A stretch of DNA of 41,540 bases. It comes from DATJMJ01 sp035503915. Its GTDB lineage: Bacteria; Actinomycetota; Acidimicrobiia; Acidimicrobiales; Palsa-688. The notes under the pieces are model-generated. The model was not told the DNA's origin. It saw only the letters and a list, made by a program, of their open reading frames with translations, and ran no database searches. The stretch spans positions 1 through 41,540 of the forward strand of contig DATJSU010000055.1 of NCBI GenBank assembly GCA_035503915.1, in the 5' to 3' direction. The position numbers and the translations under genes are program-made. Positions 7,781 to 15,825 of this stretch are shown here, piece after piece; the first letter of the stretch is position 1; each line of letters opens with the position of its first letter.

Positions 7781-8599
7781 GTGGACAAGCAGTGGTACAT
7801 GGATGTGAACCGGTTCGCCCGCAACACGTCCTGGGCACATGGTTTCATGACCGCCTACTACCAGCGGGCTGTTTCCCCGGTAGGTGCGGGCCTGCTCGTT
7901 CTCGCGGGCCTCATCGCGCTCGCGTGGTGGAGCGCTCGGCGCCAGCCGCAACGCTTGGCCGCCGTGGTGTGGTCGGCTCTCGCGGCCGTCGTGTCCTTCG
8001 GGCTCGCTCAGATCCTCCTCCAGGTCCTCGCACGGCCTCGACCGTACCAAGTGCTCAGCCATGTGGAAGTGCTGGTCCCGAGGGGCTCGGCAAGGTCGTA
8101 CGCGATGCCCAACAGCCACGCAGTCATTGCGGGCGCAGTTGTTTGCGGGCTTTTGCTTGCTTGGCGCTGGCGGCTTGCGCTGGTCGCGTTCGTAGCTACT
8201 TTGCTGCTGCTCTTCAGCGGGGTCTATGTCGGGTCCAACTACCCTTCGGACGTCGCTGCGGGCGCCGGGTTCGGGGCCGTTGTGGCATTAGTCCTTTGGC
8301 CTCTCGGCTCCTGGCTCTTAGCACCGGTCATCGAAAGCATCGCCGCCGGCCCGTTCGGCTGGCTCGCCGTCTCGCGTGTTGCCAAGAGGCCATCACGCCC
8401 GCTGCTGCTGCACGGATCGGCGACGAAACTGCCGACGGCCAAGGCGATGGACGCCTTGCGCCTGGCAACCGAAGCTGCGCGCCACGCGCCCCCCGCCGAG
8501 GCGCCCGCTCCTACGACGACAGCGGCATCGATCAGGACGACTGCAGTTCGCACGGCTGAACGCCCAGACGGTTCCTCCGCCGCTGGCGAGGCATCCTAA
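7781..8599 (+). CDS. PAP2-superfamily membrane protein with altered catalytic motifs
   Basis: A ~272-residue integral membrane protein (five to six hydrophobic helices) of the PAP2 lipid-phosphatase fold. The SD-like GGGGGAGG at 7765-7772 best fits GTG at 7781. The three phosphatase motifs are recognisable but changed. Motif 1 reads LQVLARPRPY, with Gln where Lys is usual. Motif 2 reads AMPNSHAV where PSGH is usual, keeping the His. Motif 3 reads SGVYVGSNYPSDV, with Gly for Arg and Asn for the nucleophilic His of SRxxxxxHxxxD. It is unlikely to be a normal phosphatase. The C-terminal ~60 residues are Ala/Thr/Arg-rich and probably cytoplasmic or disordered. Confidence 0.75.
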   Translation: MDKQWYMDVNRFARNTSWAHGFMTAYYQRAVSPVGAGLLVLAGLIALAWWSARRQPQRLAAVVWSALAAVVSFGLAQILLQVLARPRPYQVLSHVEVLVPRGSARSYAMPNSHAVIAGAVVCGLLLAWRWRLALVAFVATLLLLFSGVYVGSNYPSDVAAGAGFGAVVALVLWPLGSWLLAPVIESIAAGPFGWLAVSRVAKRPSRPLLLHGSATKLPTAKAMDALRLATEAARHAPPAEAPAPTTTAASIRTTAVRTAERPDGSSAAGEAS

Positions 8600-8696
8600 C
8601 CCCCGCCCCAGGGGGCCGAAAGCAACGAGCGAGACGACCACGCTCAGCGATCGTCGCTCAACGCTGCGGGTAAGGGTGCGAACAGTGCCGGCGCGA

Positions 8697-8948
8697 CTAG
8701 CCGTTGATAGCCCGGCGCTCGAGCTCGCTCAGCCCGCCCCAGATGCCGTGCGGCTCCCGTATGCGGAGAGCGTAGTCGAGGCAATCTTTGCGAACAGGAC
8801 AAGCTGCGCAAACCGCTTTTGCTTGCCTTTCCCGCGACGCACGCGCCTCTTTGCGTTCAAAATGGGTGGGGGCAAAAAAGATGGCCGCAGACTGGCCGCG
8901 GCAAGCCGCTCTGGCCTGCCAGTCTTCGGGTACGTGAAGCGCTGTCAT
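8697..8948 (-). CDS. WhiB-family [4Fe-4S] transcriptional regulator
   Basis: An 83-residue actinobacterial regulator. Four cysteines at residues 16, 47, 50 and 56 (C-x30-C-x2-C-x5-C) form the iron-sulfur ligand set, followed by the GIWGGLSELERR turn that contacts the sigma factor. The N-terminus W-Q-x-R-A-x-C is typical. ATG start with GAGGAAA about 9-15 nt upstream. It is divergent from the ArsA-like ATPase pair across 156 bp, the same arrangement as whiB4 beside Rv3679-Rv3680 in M. tuberculosis. By analogy a redox-sensing role is likely. The exact WhiB class is not assignable by eye. Confidence 0.92.
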   Translation of the reverse strand: MTALHVPEDWQARAACRGQSAAIFFAPTHFERKEARASRERQAKAVCAACPVRKDCLDYALRIREPHGIWGGLSELERRAING

Positions 8949-9104
8949 TCCCGGTTTCCTCTACCCCGAAGGTACTCCTGACTAGGGGCTTTGACAATAG
9001 GCAAAATGAACCGCGGTGCCCAGAGAGCGGCGCGGTAATGCGTCCTGGCGCTCCGCCCGGCTAGCCTGCGGCTGTCACATGAGCGCCGTTCACAAGGAGC
9101 CCGG

Positions 9105-10124
9105 ATGGGCCCGCTGAACTTCTTTGCCCAAGTACGGGTGTTCATCATCACAGGCAAAGGCGGGGTCGGTAAGACCACGGTGAGTGGGGTCTTGGCGAAC
9201 CTGGCGGCTCGTGAGGGCCTGCGGGCATTGGTCGTGGAGCTCGGCACTCCCGGCGTGCGTCGTCAGCCAGAAGTGGCTCATTTGGCAAGGCTTTTTGGTC
9301 ATGAGCTCGGCTTGGACTACGAGCAGGTGCCGCTGCGCTCGGGACCGGGCGACGGTGGAGTGGAAGCGCGTGCTTTGCGACCGGACACGGTCCTGGTCGA
9401 GTACCTGCACCTACACGGGATGCGGCGCTTGTCCCGCAGGCTGGTCACCACTGGTGCGATCGACGTAGTCGCGACCGCCGTTCCTGGGATGCCCGACATA
9501 CTCGTGCTCGGCAAGGTCAAACAAATGGAAAGGGCTGCCGCTGTGGGCTCACCGGGGGCCGCCGACGTGATCGTGCTGGACGCGCCCGCAGCAGGTCATG
9601 CCGTGAGGTTTCTCCAAAGCCCCTACGGCCTGCTCGAGGCCGCCGCGGGAGGGCCTGTCCGCCAACAAGCAGAAGAAGTCGTTCAAATGCTTTCTGAGCC
9701 GACCCGCTGCCAAGTGCTCCTCGTGACCACGCCAGAGGACACGCCTGTCAGCGAGACCATCGAGACGGCGGCGGTCCTGGAGGACCGGACCGGCGTAAAA
9801 CTTTGTGGTGTGCTCGTGAACGCTCGCTTCCCAGTCCTTTCGCTGCCTGCTGGGATGACCGTGGCGGAGCTGTCCGCTCTCGCCGAGGTCGCCGGTGCCC
9901 GGCTCTCGCCGGGCGAGCAGGACAGCCTCGTCAACGCCGCATCTGTCAGGCTGCAGCGGCAGAGTTCCCAGGCGGCCCAACTGGCCCGGCTTGCGACGGA
10001 GCTGCCCCTGCCGCAGTTGGAGCTGCCGTTCTGTTTCAGTGCCGAGCTGGGTCTGGAGCAGCTCGAGGCTCTCACCGATGCCCTTGGTGAAAGCGTCGAG
10101 CAATGGGTACCGGTTGGGTCGTGA
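9105..10124 (+). CDS. ArsA/Get3-like ATPase, first of a tandem pair
   Basis: A cytoplasmic deviant-Walker P-loop ATPase of 339 residues. The loop TGKGGVGKTT (residues 16-25) keeps the signature lysine. Switch II reads VIVLDAPAAGHAVRFL. The 'DPA' triad after the Walker strand (STDPA in ArsA) is replaced by VVELGTPG, so a normal switch I is absent. Strong SD (AAGGAG) 6 nt before ATG. Its stop overlaps the next gene. Orthologous position to Rv3679 of M. tuberculosis. No arsR, arsB or arsenic cysteine motif is present, so arsenite extrusion is unlikely. A heteromeric complex with the next product is inferred. Confidence 0.88.
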   Translation: MGPLNFFAQVRVFIITGKGGVGKTTVSGVLANLAAREGLRALVVELGTPGVRRQPEVAHLARLFGHELGLDYEQVPLRSGPGDGGVEARALRPDTVLVEYLHLHGMRRLSRRLVTTGAIDVVATAVPGMPDILVLGKVKQMERAAAVGSPGAADVIVLDAPAAGHAVRFLQSPYGLLEAAAGGPVRQQAEEVVQMLSEPTRCQVLLVTTPEDTPVSETIETAAVLEDRTGVKLCGVLVNARFPVLSLPAGMTVAELSALAEVAGARLSPGEQDSLVNAASVRLQRQSSQAAQLARLATELPLPQLELPFCFSAELGLEQLEALTDALGESVEQWVPVGS

Positions 10125-11227
10125 GCACCGAAGCGTGCGAGGGCACCCCTGGGGAGACAGAGAGCGAGGTAGTCGTCTGCGTAGGCCCAGGTGGAGCAGG
10201 CAAGACCACGACCGCGGCCGCCTTGGCCCTGCTCGCTGCTCGACAAGGCCGCCGGGCGTGCGTGGTTACGATCGACCCCGCTCGCCGGCTGGCGGATGCC
10301 CTCGGGATAAGCGATGTGGGCAACGAGCCGCACCTCGTGCTGCCTACGGGTCGGCACACCTGGTCGGGGGGGCTCTGGGCCGTCATGCTCGACGCTCAGA
10401 GCACCTTCGACGACCTGGTGGGGCGTTACGCCACTAGCCGCAGCCAAGCGGAGGCGATCCTTGGCAACCCTGTGTACCGCAATATCGCGAGCGCGCTCTC
10501 CGGGACGCAGGAGTACATGGCCGTGGAAAAGCTCTACGAACTGCAGGAGAGCGGCAGCTTCGACTTGATCGTCGTCGACACCCCGCCTGCCCAGCACGCC
10601 CTCGATTTCATGGAAGCTCCCAAGCACCTCGCGCGACTGCTCGACAACCGCGTCTTCCGGATCCTCATGACCCCGACGCGGGCCGGCCTACGGGCCATCG
10701 AGCTGGGCACTCAGCTCATGCTGCGTACGATCGCGAAAGTCGCCGGGGGCCAGGTAGTCGCTGACACGGTGCAGTTTTTTACGTCCTTCGAGGGGATGGA
10801 GGAGGGGTTCAGGACGCGAGCGAGGCGAGCGGACGAACTGCTCCACTCCGAGCGGACTTCCTTTTGCCTCGTTTGCTCTCCGAGGCGTGACACTGTCGAC
10901 GAGGCGCTCTTTCTCGCTAGCCAGCTCTCTCACGCCGGCCTCGAGGCAGCTTTCGTCGTCGTCAACCGCTGCCACGCCAACTACTACCCGCTGAGCCCGG
11001 GCGCCAAGCAGGGCCTGGAGGGGACGAGCCTGGAGCCTCTTGTCGCCAACCTCGAGCAGCTCTCGATGGTCGCGCTGAGAGAGGAGGACCAGTTGGCCCG
11101 CGTCTCTGTCGAGTTGACTGGGGCCCTCATGGTCCGGGTGCCCCTTTTGACCAGGGACGTGTCAGACCTCGAAGCGCTCGCTGAGGTTGCCGGGCACCTT
11201 GAGGAGCAAATGGGTCGAGGACGCTAG
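10103..11227 (+). CDS. ArsA/Get3-like ATPase, second of the pair
   Basis: A 374-residue partner of the preceding ATPase. Its loop reads VGPGGAGKTTT (residues 27-37), lacking the signature lysine (Pro29 in that place), but it keeps TIDPARRLADALG, the DPA switch missing from its partner, and VVDTPPAQHALDF as switch II. The two subunits are thus degenerate in complementary ways. Start may be ATG 10103 (22-nt overlap) or GTG 10121, which would give a GTGA 4-nt overlap with the upstream stop; both imply translational coupling. Corresponds in position to Rv3680. Predicted soluble, with a helical mid-region (EYMAVEKLYELQESG) typical of ArsA/Get3. Confidence 0.88.
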   Translation: MGTGWVVSTEACEGTPGETESEVVVCVGPGGAGKTTTAAALALLAARQGRRACVVTIDPARRLADALGISDVGNEPHLVLPTGRHTWSGGLWAVMLDAQSTFDDLVGRYATSRSQAEAILGNPVYRNIASALSGTQEYMAVEKLYELQESGSFDLIVVDTPPAQHALDFMEAPKHLARLLDNRVFRILMTPTRAGLRAIELGTQLMLRTIAKVAGGQVVADTVQFFTSFEGMEEGFRTRARRADELLHSERTSFCLVCSPRRDTVDEALFLASQLSHAGLEAAFVVVNRCHANYYPLSPGAKQGLEGTSLEPLVANLEQLSMVALREEDQLARVSVELTGALMVRVPLLTRDVSDLEALAEVAGHLEEQMGRGR

Positions 11228-11246
11228 CTGAGGCCGATGTTGCTGC

Positions 11247-11627
11247 TCAGCGCTCGGCAGGGCTCCCACTGTCGGGTTGCTTCTCGAAGGCTGCCTTCGC
11301 GTCTTCGATGTTGTCAGTCAGCGTGACGATCCGGTCGAAACCAGTTGTGCGTAGCGTCCGCACCAGGCTGGGACGGTTACACACGACCACGACGTCACCG
11401 CCAAGCTCCCTAGCCCGACGGATGCCGCCAATGAGAGCACCAAGCCCGGCCGAGTCGACGAACGGTACGCCGCTCATGTCAATGATCAGCCGAGGGTGAG
11501 AGGCGATCTCGGCTAGAGCTTGGCGGAACTGGCTTACGGTGAAGGCATCGAGCTCGCCGACAGGCCGGCAGATCGTGTAACCGTCCTCAGTGCGTTCCTG
11601 CTCGATGTTGAGCACGCCACCTCCCAT
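11247..11627 (-). CDS. STAS-domain anti-sigma factor antagonist
   Basis: A single-domain SpoIIAA-like protein that, when its serine is unphosphorylated, binds an anti-sigma/serine kinase and frees a sigma factor. The core IIDMSGVPFVDSAGLGALIG contains the phosphorylatable Ser (DSAG). The following helix RRARELGGDVVVVC and LRTTGFDRIV complete the fold. Start uncertain: ATG 11627, or GTG 11615, which has GGGAGGT just upstream but only 3 nt spacing; an upstream GTG at 11654 is also in frame. No RsbW-like kinase in the window. Convergent with the ATPase pair, the stops only ~20 bp apart, with a weak GCTGAG/CTCAGC inverted repeat between. Confidence 0.88.
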   Translation of the reverse strand: MGGGVLNIEQERTEDGYTICRPVGELDAFTVSQFRQALAEIASHPRLIIDMSGVPFVDSAGLGALIGGIRRARELGGDVVVVCNRPSLVRTLRTTGFDRIVTLTDNIEDAKAAFEKQPDSGSPAER

Positions 11628-11705
11628 AGCCCGCCCAGACGCGCCGTAGGCCACGACGGGTTCTCGAAGATGCTACCCCGTTCCCGTCAGAGGTACCCTC
11701 GGGGA

Positions 11706-12128
11706 GTGCCAGACCTGGTGATAGCTGCAGATTCGCCCCTAGTTTTTGAACAGGTCCGCTCGGCCGTCGAGGAGCCGGGGACCACCATCCGCTGGGCGCG
11801 GTCAGGGCGGTTGGTCGTTCCTGCGCTCCAGGAGCGGCGCGCTGACCTGGTGATCGCCGATCTCCAGATCGGGACGATGGGCGGCTACGCGATCGCGATG
11901 GACATCGCTTTGGAGGCCGCTGCCGGCCGCCTCGACCCGACGCCGGTGCTCTTGCTGCTCGACCGCAGGGCCGATGTTTTCTTGGCCAAGCGAACAGGCG
12001 TGGCAGGATGGCTCCTCAAGCCGCTCGACCCGCTGCGAGCCCAAGAGGCCGTGGGAGCATTGTTGGCCGGGGAGAGGTACTACGACCCGACTTACGTGCC
12101 GGCGCCCGCGGACGTGCTGACAACCTGA
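11706..12128 (+). CDS. Stand-alone receiver (CheY-like) protein
   Basis: A 140-residue single receiver domain. The GTG start (MPDLVIAADSP) is chosen because the domain begins at once; the open frame upstream is antisense to the STAS gene. Phosphoacceptor Asp52 lies in VIADLQIGTMGGYA, and the conserved Lys in GWLLKPLDPLRAQEA. The N-terminal acidic pair is reduced to one Asp (AADSP), so Mg binding may be weaker than usual. There is no output domain. It is divergent from the STAS gene (about 80-90 bp apart), which suggests joint work in partner-switching stress signalling, as in RsbU/RsbV-type cascades. That link is inference. Confidence 0.8.
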   Translation: MPDLVIAADSPLVFEQVRSAVEEPGTTIRWARSGRLVVPALQERRADLVIADLQIGTMGGYAIAMDIALEAAAGRLDPTPVLLLLDRRADVFLAKRTGVAGWLLKPLDPLRAQEAVGALLAGERYYDPTYVPAPADVLTT

Positions 12129-12191
12129 TGCTCCGTCGCCTGGGCCACTCTGTTGGCTTGGGTAGCATGGGTCGAGCGGCGAATGCCGCAC

Positions 12192-12266
12192 CGGGAAGTA
12201 GCGCAGCTTGGTTAGCGCGCAGCGTTCGGGACGCTGAGGTCGGGGGTTCAAATCCCCCCTTCCCGA
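12192..12266 (+). tRNA. tRNA-Pro (anticodon CGG)
   Basis: Acceptor CGGGAAG pairs with CTTCCCG. The D-arm is GCGC-AGCTTGGTTA-GCGC, the anticodon arm CAGCG-TTCGGGA-CGCTG gives anticodon CGG, and the T-arm is GGGGG-TTCAAAT-CCCCC. Discriminator A. The following bases are CTC, so CCA is not encoded. All stems are perfect. Confidence 0.96.
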
Positions 12267-12350
12267 CTCACCCCCTTCCCGGCTCTCTGTGTCATGTCGC
12301 GGGACATCCCGGGCGGGGGATCTCCGGGGTACCGCTGGGCCAGCGTTGTC

Positions 12351-13211
12351 CTAGCTGAACGCGAGCAATTTTTCGCGGGCGGCGCGGTGGCCCGCCTGCA
12401 CGGCACTAACCAAGTCGCTAGTTCGATAGAAGTGGTAGGCAAGGGCAACGCTGAAAACATCCCCGAGGCCGACCGAATCAATGATTTGCTCTCCCGGTAC
12501 CGGGATAGTCGGCACGTGCTCAACGCCTTGAGCCTGAACAATGTCGGCACCGAGGGCATTTTCGGTCAGCACTATTGCTGTCATTGGACTGAGGTACTTC
12601 CACTCGTGCACGACTTCTTTGGCAGCAGGATGATCTTCATCAGACAGGACTGTGATGTCGAAATACGGCAGTATGTCCGCAACCTCAACAAACTCTCGTG
12701 GCTCTACCAACCCGTTCCCACCAATAGCGCGTAAGTAGCCCTGAGGGAGCAAGACCTTCAAGCATGAGGCGGGAGCGTGCTTCATCAAGAGGTCGACGAA
12801 GCTTGCGGGGTAAAACGGTGTTAGAGGTGCCAAAAACAAAATATCGGCCCTCGAGATCGCTGCTTCAGCCTCTCGCTCGATAGGTGGCAGTGCGGTCTGG
12901 CCGAAGTGACAGTACTGCGTCCGGTGGCCGGAGACAATTATGTTCTCGAATTTCACTGTAGCAGGGACGTTCGGCTGGCGTGGGATGATCGTGATGCCAT
13001 CAAGGTACGGCACAAAGTCGAGCCCGTAACTAGCGATAACTGTAGGGGCTAAGGCGTGGTGAGCCTTGAGGTACTGGCTCATAAACATGGCCGGCGAACC
13101 CCAGCGGACGTAGGCAATCTTCTCGACTTGGTTGTGGTCGATCACCACGCTCCCTATGAGGACGATGTTCGGCTTCTTCATGTATTTGTCCGGGTGTCCA
13201 GGCTTTGCCAT
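12351..13211 (-). CDS. PfkB-family sugar/nucleoside kinase
   Basis: A ribokinase-fold ATP-dependent kinase of ~286 residues. Seen: N-terminal IVLIGSVVIDHNQ, mid-domain AISRADILFLAPLTP, and the C-terminal ATP/anion-hole motif DSVGLGDVFSVALAY, where Asp of GLGD is the catalytic base (GAGD in most members). Starts possible at 13211 (MAKPG), 13181 (MKKPN) or GTG 13232. Base composition is visibly less GC-rich than both flanks and codon use includes many A/T-ending codons. It sits antisense directly beyond tRNA-Pro, a common entry point for foreign DNA, so recent acquisition is likely. Substrate unknown. Confidence 0.8.
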   Translation of the reverse strand: MAKPGHPDKYMKKPNIVLIGSVVIDHNQVEKIAYVRWGSPAMFMSQYLKAHHALAPTVIASYGLDFVPYLDGITIIPRQPNVPATVKFENIIVSGHRTQYCHFGQTALPPIEREAEAAISRADILFLAPLTPFYPASFVDLLMKHAPASCLKVLLPQGYLRAIGGNGLVEPREFVEVADILPYFDITVLSDEDHPAAKEVVHEWKYLSPMTAIVLTENALGADIVQAQGVEHVPTIPVPGEQIIDSVGLGDVFSVALAYHFYRTSDLVSAVQAGHRAAREKLLAFS

Positions 13212-13355
13212 CAGCCTACTTTTCAGCCCCACCCGGGCCCGAGCACAACCGCGAGAGATCCTGGCACTTAGCCGCGGGCCGCGATCGGCCGGCGCTGCGC
13301 GCTAAGGCAGTGGCCGCGGGCCCATGAACCCTGGAAGCCTGCCAAACTGACGCCC

Positions 13356-13721
13356 GTGGCGATGCGCGAAGATTGCCGGCATTTTCAGAGCAGGACCTAC
13401 TCGAGCGGGGAAGTGGCGCGGTTTTGCGTCCTTGACCTGGCACCGGAGGCTCCTTGGCGCTGCCCCGCAAACTGCCCGCGCTACGAAAAGGGCCTGACAG
13501 ACGGCACCTTGGTCGTCGGCTCCCTAGTTCGCCCGCAGGTCGAGAGCGAGCCTGAGGTCCCCGAAGGAGAAGTGGCCAGCATCCTGGAGGCCGCGGAGCT
13601 GATCGTGACCGCAGACGAGGCCGACATTGTGAAGGAGGTCGAGCGCGAGAGCCAGGGTAAGCACTGGTGGAAGCTCTGGAGACGGCGAGGCCAAGGAGGG
13701 CCCCACCTGAGCCAGCGCTGA
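13356..13721 (+). CDS. Small cysteine-containing conserved hypothetical protein
   Basis: About 120 residues (GTG 13356 or ATG 13362). The N-terminal third has an ordered cysteine set: REDCRHFQSRTY, RFCVLDLAPEAPWRCPANCPRYE. The spacing (C-x16-C-x10-C-x3-C by eye) suggests metal binding. The remainder is acidic (DEADIVKEVERE) and ends in a basic, tryptophan-rich tail (KHWWKLWRRRGQ) that could touch membrane or nucleic acid. I recall similar proteins from actinobacterial genomes but no function. Confidence 0.6.
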   Translation: MAMREDCRHFQSRTYSSGEVARFCVLDLAPEAPWRCPANCPRYEKGLTDGTLVVGSLVRPQVESEPEVPEGEVASILEAAELIVTADEADIVKEVERESQGKHWWKLWRRRGQGGPHLSQR

Positions 13722-13740
13722 GAGGGAGTGGGCCGTAGTC

Positions 13741-13763
13741 GCTCGCTGCGTGAGGTAGCGAGC
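13741..13763. terminator. Hairpin, possible terminator
   Basis: Perfect inverted repeat GCTCGCT / AGCGAGC with a 9-nt loop, 20 nt after the preceding stop. No T-run follows on either strand, so intrinsic termination is only plausible. Confidence 0.35.
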
Positions 13764-13803
13764 CCGGGCGTGCGCTCCAGATAAGCGTTCTAATGCCGAA
13801 ACC

Positions 13804-14265
13804 ATGAGGGTGACGAAAGCACGGGTGCGTGCGGCGCCGCCGGCTGTGCCTGCGGCGGCCTGTTGCGGCGTACTTTTCGCGCCTTGGGCGACAACGGGCA
13901 CCGCGACACGTTCAGGTTTCGCGTTCCTCCGCGCCGCTGGCGCAGCGGGGCTCCTTGGCAGCCCCGGGGCGCGCGCACTTGAGGCATTTGTCTTAGCGCT
14001 GCCTGCATTGGCCGCCATTTCCTGCGCCGCGGCCGTCTTGAGGACCGCGTTCTTGTCCGCGATTTCTTCTGGTGCCGCCGGTGCGGTCGTAGGAGCGTTC
14101 GCGCTCGAGACGTTTATCGTTTTTGGCGTTCATGCCGCGGTCGGGCCGTGGGTCGGGGTCGTCAGCGCTGCTGCGGCAATCGTTATGTCAGCCCGCTATT
14201 CAGCCAAGTTGTGGTCGGGGAGAGCGCGTCTGGCGGGTAAAGAAGGGGAGGTCCCAAATGCCTGA
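13804..14265 (+). CDS. Small multi-spanning membrane protein of unknown function
   Basis: 153 residues, Ala/Val-rich, with about four hydrophobic segments (around residues 14-30, 60-80, 85-110, 112-130) and a basic C-terminus. Its stop overlaps the start of the next gene by 8 nt (ATGCCTGA), which argues for co-translation and that this frame is real. Codon use is less regular than in neighbours. No family recognised. Confidence 0.55.
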   Translation: MRVTKARVRAAPPAVPAAACCGVLFAPWATTGTATRSGFAFLRAAGAAGLLGSPGARALEAFVLALPALAAISCAAAVLRTAFLSAISSGAAGAVVGAFALETFIVFGVHAAVGPWVGVVSAAAAIVMSARYSAKLWSGRARLAGKEGEVPNA

Positions 14266-15622
14266 CGGACAAAATTGGGGACGCCCGCCGGCGGAGCAGC
14301 CGCCTGAGCAGCAGGCGGGCCAAACGGAGAGTTGGGGACAGGGCCAGCCGCACGTCCCTCCCTGGCACGGCCCTCGGGGCCGGGCACTGATGGCCATCGC
14401 CTCCGCCGTAGTAATCGTCGGGGCAGGGACCGGAGCTTCGCTTGTGCTGGCTGGCGGGACCGGCGGCAGCGGTGCGAGCTCACCAGCGGCAGCGGTGCAA
14501 CAAATGATCGACGCGCTCAACAAAAGCGACGTGATCGGGGCCCTCGACAACCTCGCCCCCGGTGAACGCAACGCGCTCGAACCCGGCATCCAGGACATCT
14601 TCGGGCAGCTGAAACGCCTAGGCGTGCTCTCATCTGCCGCCACCATCAAGGACCTCACTGGCATACATATTTCTGAACAGGGGCTGGCCGCCTCGACCGA
14701 CCAGTTGACTCCCGACGTGGCGGCAGTCACATTGTCCGGCGGGACCAATTCCGAGGCGATCGACCCAGGCCAGCTCCCCCTCGGGAGCTACTTCGAGGGC
14801 TTGGTCGACAACGCCATGAACAACCGCTCGGTGAGCACTGCAGGGCCCAACAGCGGGAAAGCCACCCTGGGAACCCTCAAAGTGGACGGCGGATGGTACG
14901 TCAGCCTCGGCTACAGCATCGCTATCAACGTGCTTCGTTCATCCGGCCAGAGCGGGGCGCCACCGGCCACCGGCCAGTTGCAGCCGGTTGGGGCATCTTC
15001 CCCGCAAGGGGCAGTGCAAGCGCTGTTCAGCTCTGTTTCCCGACTGGACCTGACCGCGTTGCTGGCGGCCTTGGACCCCGAAGAACTTGCCGCTGCCGAC
15101 GCCTACGCTGCGGACTGGTTGCCCGGCGCCCAGACGGCTCTGGACAAAGTCCGGGGGCAGGTGAGCGTCCAGTTCGGGAACCTAAGTTTCACCACTGAGC
15201 CGTTGGGCAGCGGAGCCCTGGTGAAGGTCGGGAACGGCCTCACTGTGGGCGTAAATGCCCACGGGATGGACCTCGAGTACGCCAACGGCTGCTACACGGT
15301 CACCGGGACGGGCGCCACCGAGCACGAGTGCATTTCAGGCGGGGACCAGTACGAAGCCAAATTGCTGGACCTTCTGCCTCCCGCCGTCCAGCCGATATTG
15401 GAACGGCTGACAGCGATGAAGCCCGACACAGGGTTCGTCACCGTAGAAGAGAACGGGGAATGGTACGTGAGCCCGACCCGTACCTACCTCAATGCGATCT
15501 CGGCCGAGCTGTCGGAGTTCCAGCCCGGCGACATCCAGACGATAATCCAGAACGCTCCTGGCATTGGCAAGGCCTTCGAGAAATACGAGAGGCAAGCCGT
15601 GAACGGCGGAGGGCGTTTCTGA
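14258..15622 (+). CDS. Membrane-anchored exported protein with two internal repeats
   Basis: 454 residues from ATG 14258 (GGGGAGG SD 7-13 nt upstream). Layout: Pro/Gln-rich cytoplasmic N-terminus (residues ~1-40), one transmembrane helix (ALMAIASAVVIVGAGTGAS), then a large outer part made of two similar modules. Each module opens with a helical 'SP.gAVq.l...l...D....L..L.p.E' segment (SPAAAVQQMIDALNKSDV and SPQGAVQALFSSVSRLDL), and each ends in a 'gWYVS' strand (DGGWYVSLG and NGEWYVSPT). That is the shape of duplicated NTF2-like or DUF4878-like domains. Two Cys (CYTV, HECIS) in module two may form a disulfide. A cell-envelope role is likely; function unknown. Confidence 0.7.
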   Translation: MPDGQNWGRPPAEQPPEQQAGQTESWGQGQPHVPPWHGPRGRALMAIASAVVIVGAGTGASLVLAGGTGGSGASSPAAAVQQMIDALNKSDVIGALDNLAPGERNALEPGIQDIFGQLKRLGVLSSAATIKDLTGIHISEQGLAASTDQLTPDVAAVTLSGGTNSEAIDPGQLPLGSYFEGLVDNAMNNRSVSTAGPNSGKATLGTLKVDGGWYVSLGYSIAINVLRSSGQSGAPPATGQLQPVGASSPQGAVQALFSSVSRLDLTALLAALDPEELAAADAYAADWLPGAQTALDKVRGQVSVQFGNLSFTTEPLGSGALVKVGNGLTVGVNAHGMDLEYANGCYTVTGTGATEHECISGGDQYEAKLLDLLPPAVQPILERLTAMKPDTGFVTVEENGEWYVSPTRTYLNAISAELSEFQPGDIQTIIQNAPGIGKAFEKYERQAVNGGGRF

Positions 15623-15825
15623 GGGGCACGTGACAGTCTTGGTTGGATGCGGCACGGTGGCCGGTAGCCCGCCGATCATGAAGGCGGGCCGGGTGACCTT
15701 GGCCGGGCCGCCGCCGCTCGGCCACGTTGTCGTTCGCTCATCTGGGATACTGCCGGGCAAGGCCGCAACTGCGGCCCACCGACCAGCAACTGACACCGCT
15801 TCTCGACCGAGGAGGACCGCCCGCG

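Noticed and set aside
9105..11227. Arsenic resistance operon
   Set aside because: No arsR, arsB or arsD neighbours and no arsenite-binding cysteines in the ATPases; WhiB linkage favours the Rv3679-Rv3680 type.
12192..12270. Encoded CCA end for tRNA-Pro
   Set aside because: The bases after the discriminator are CTC, so CCA must be added post-transcriptionally.
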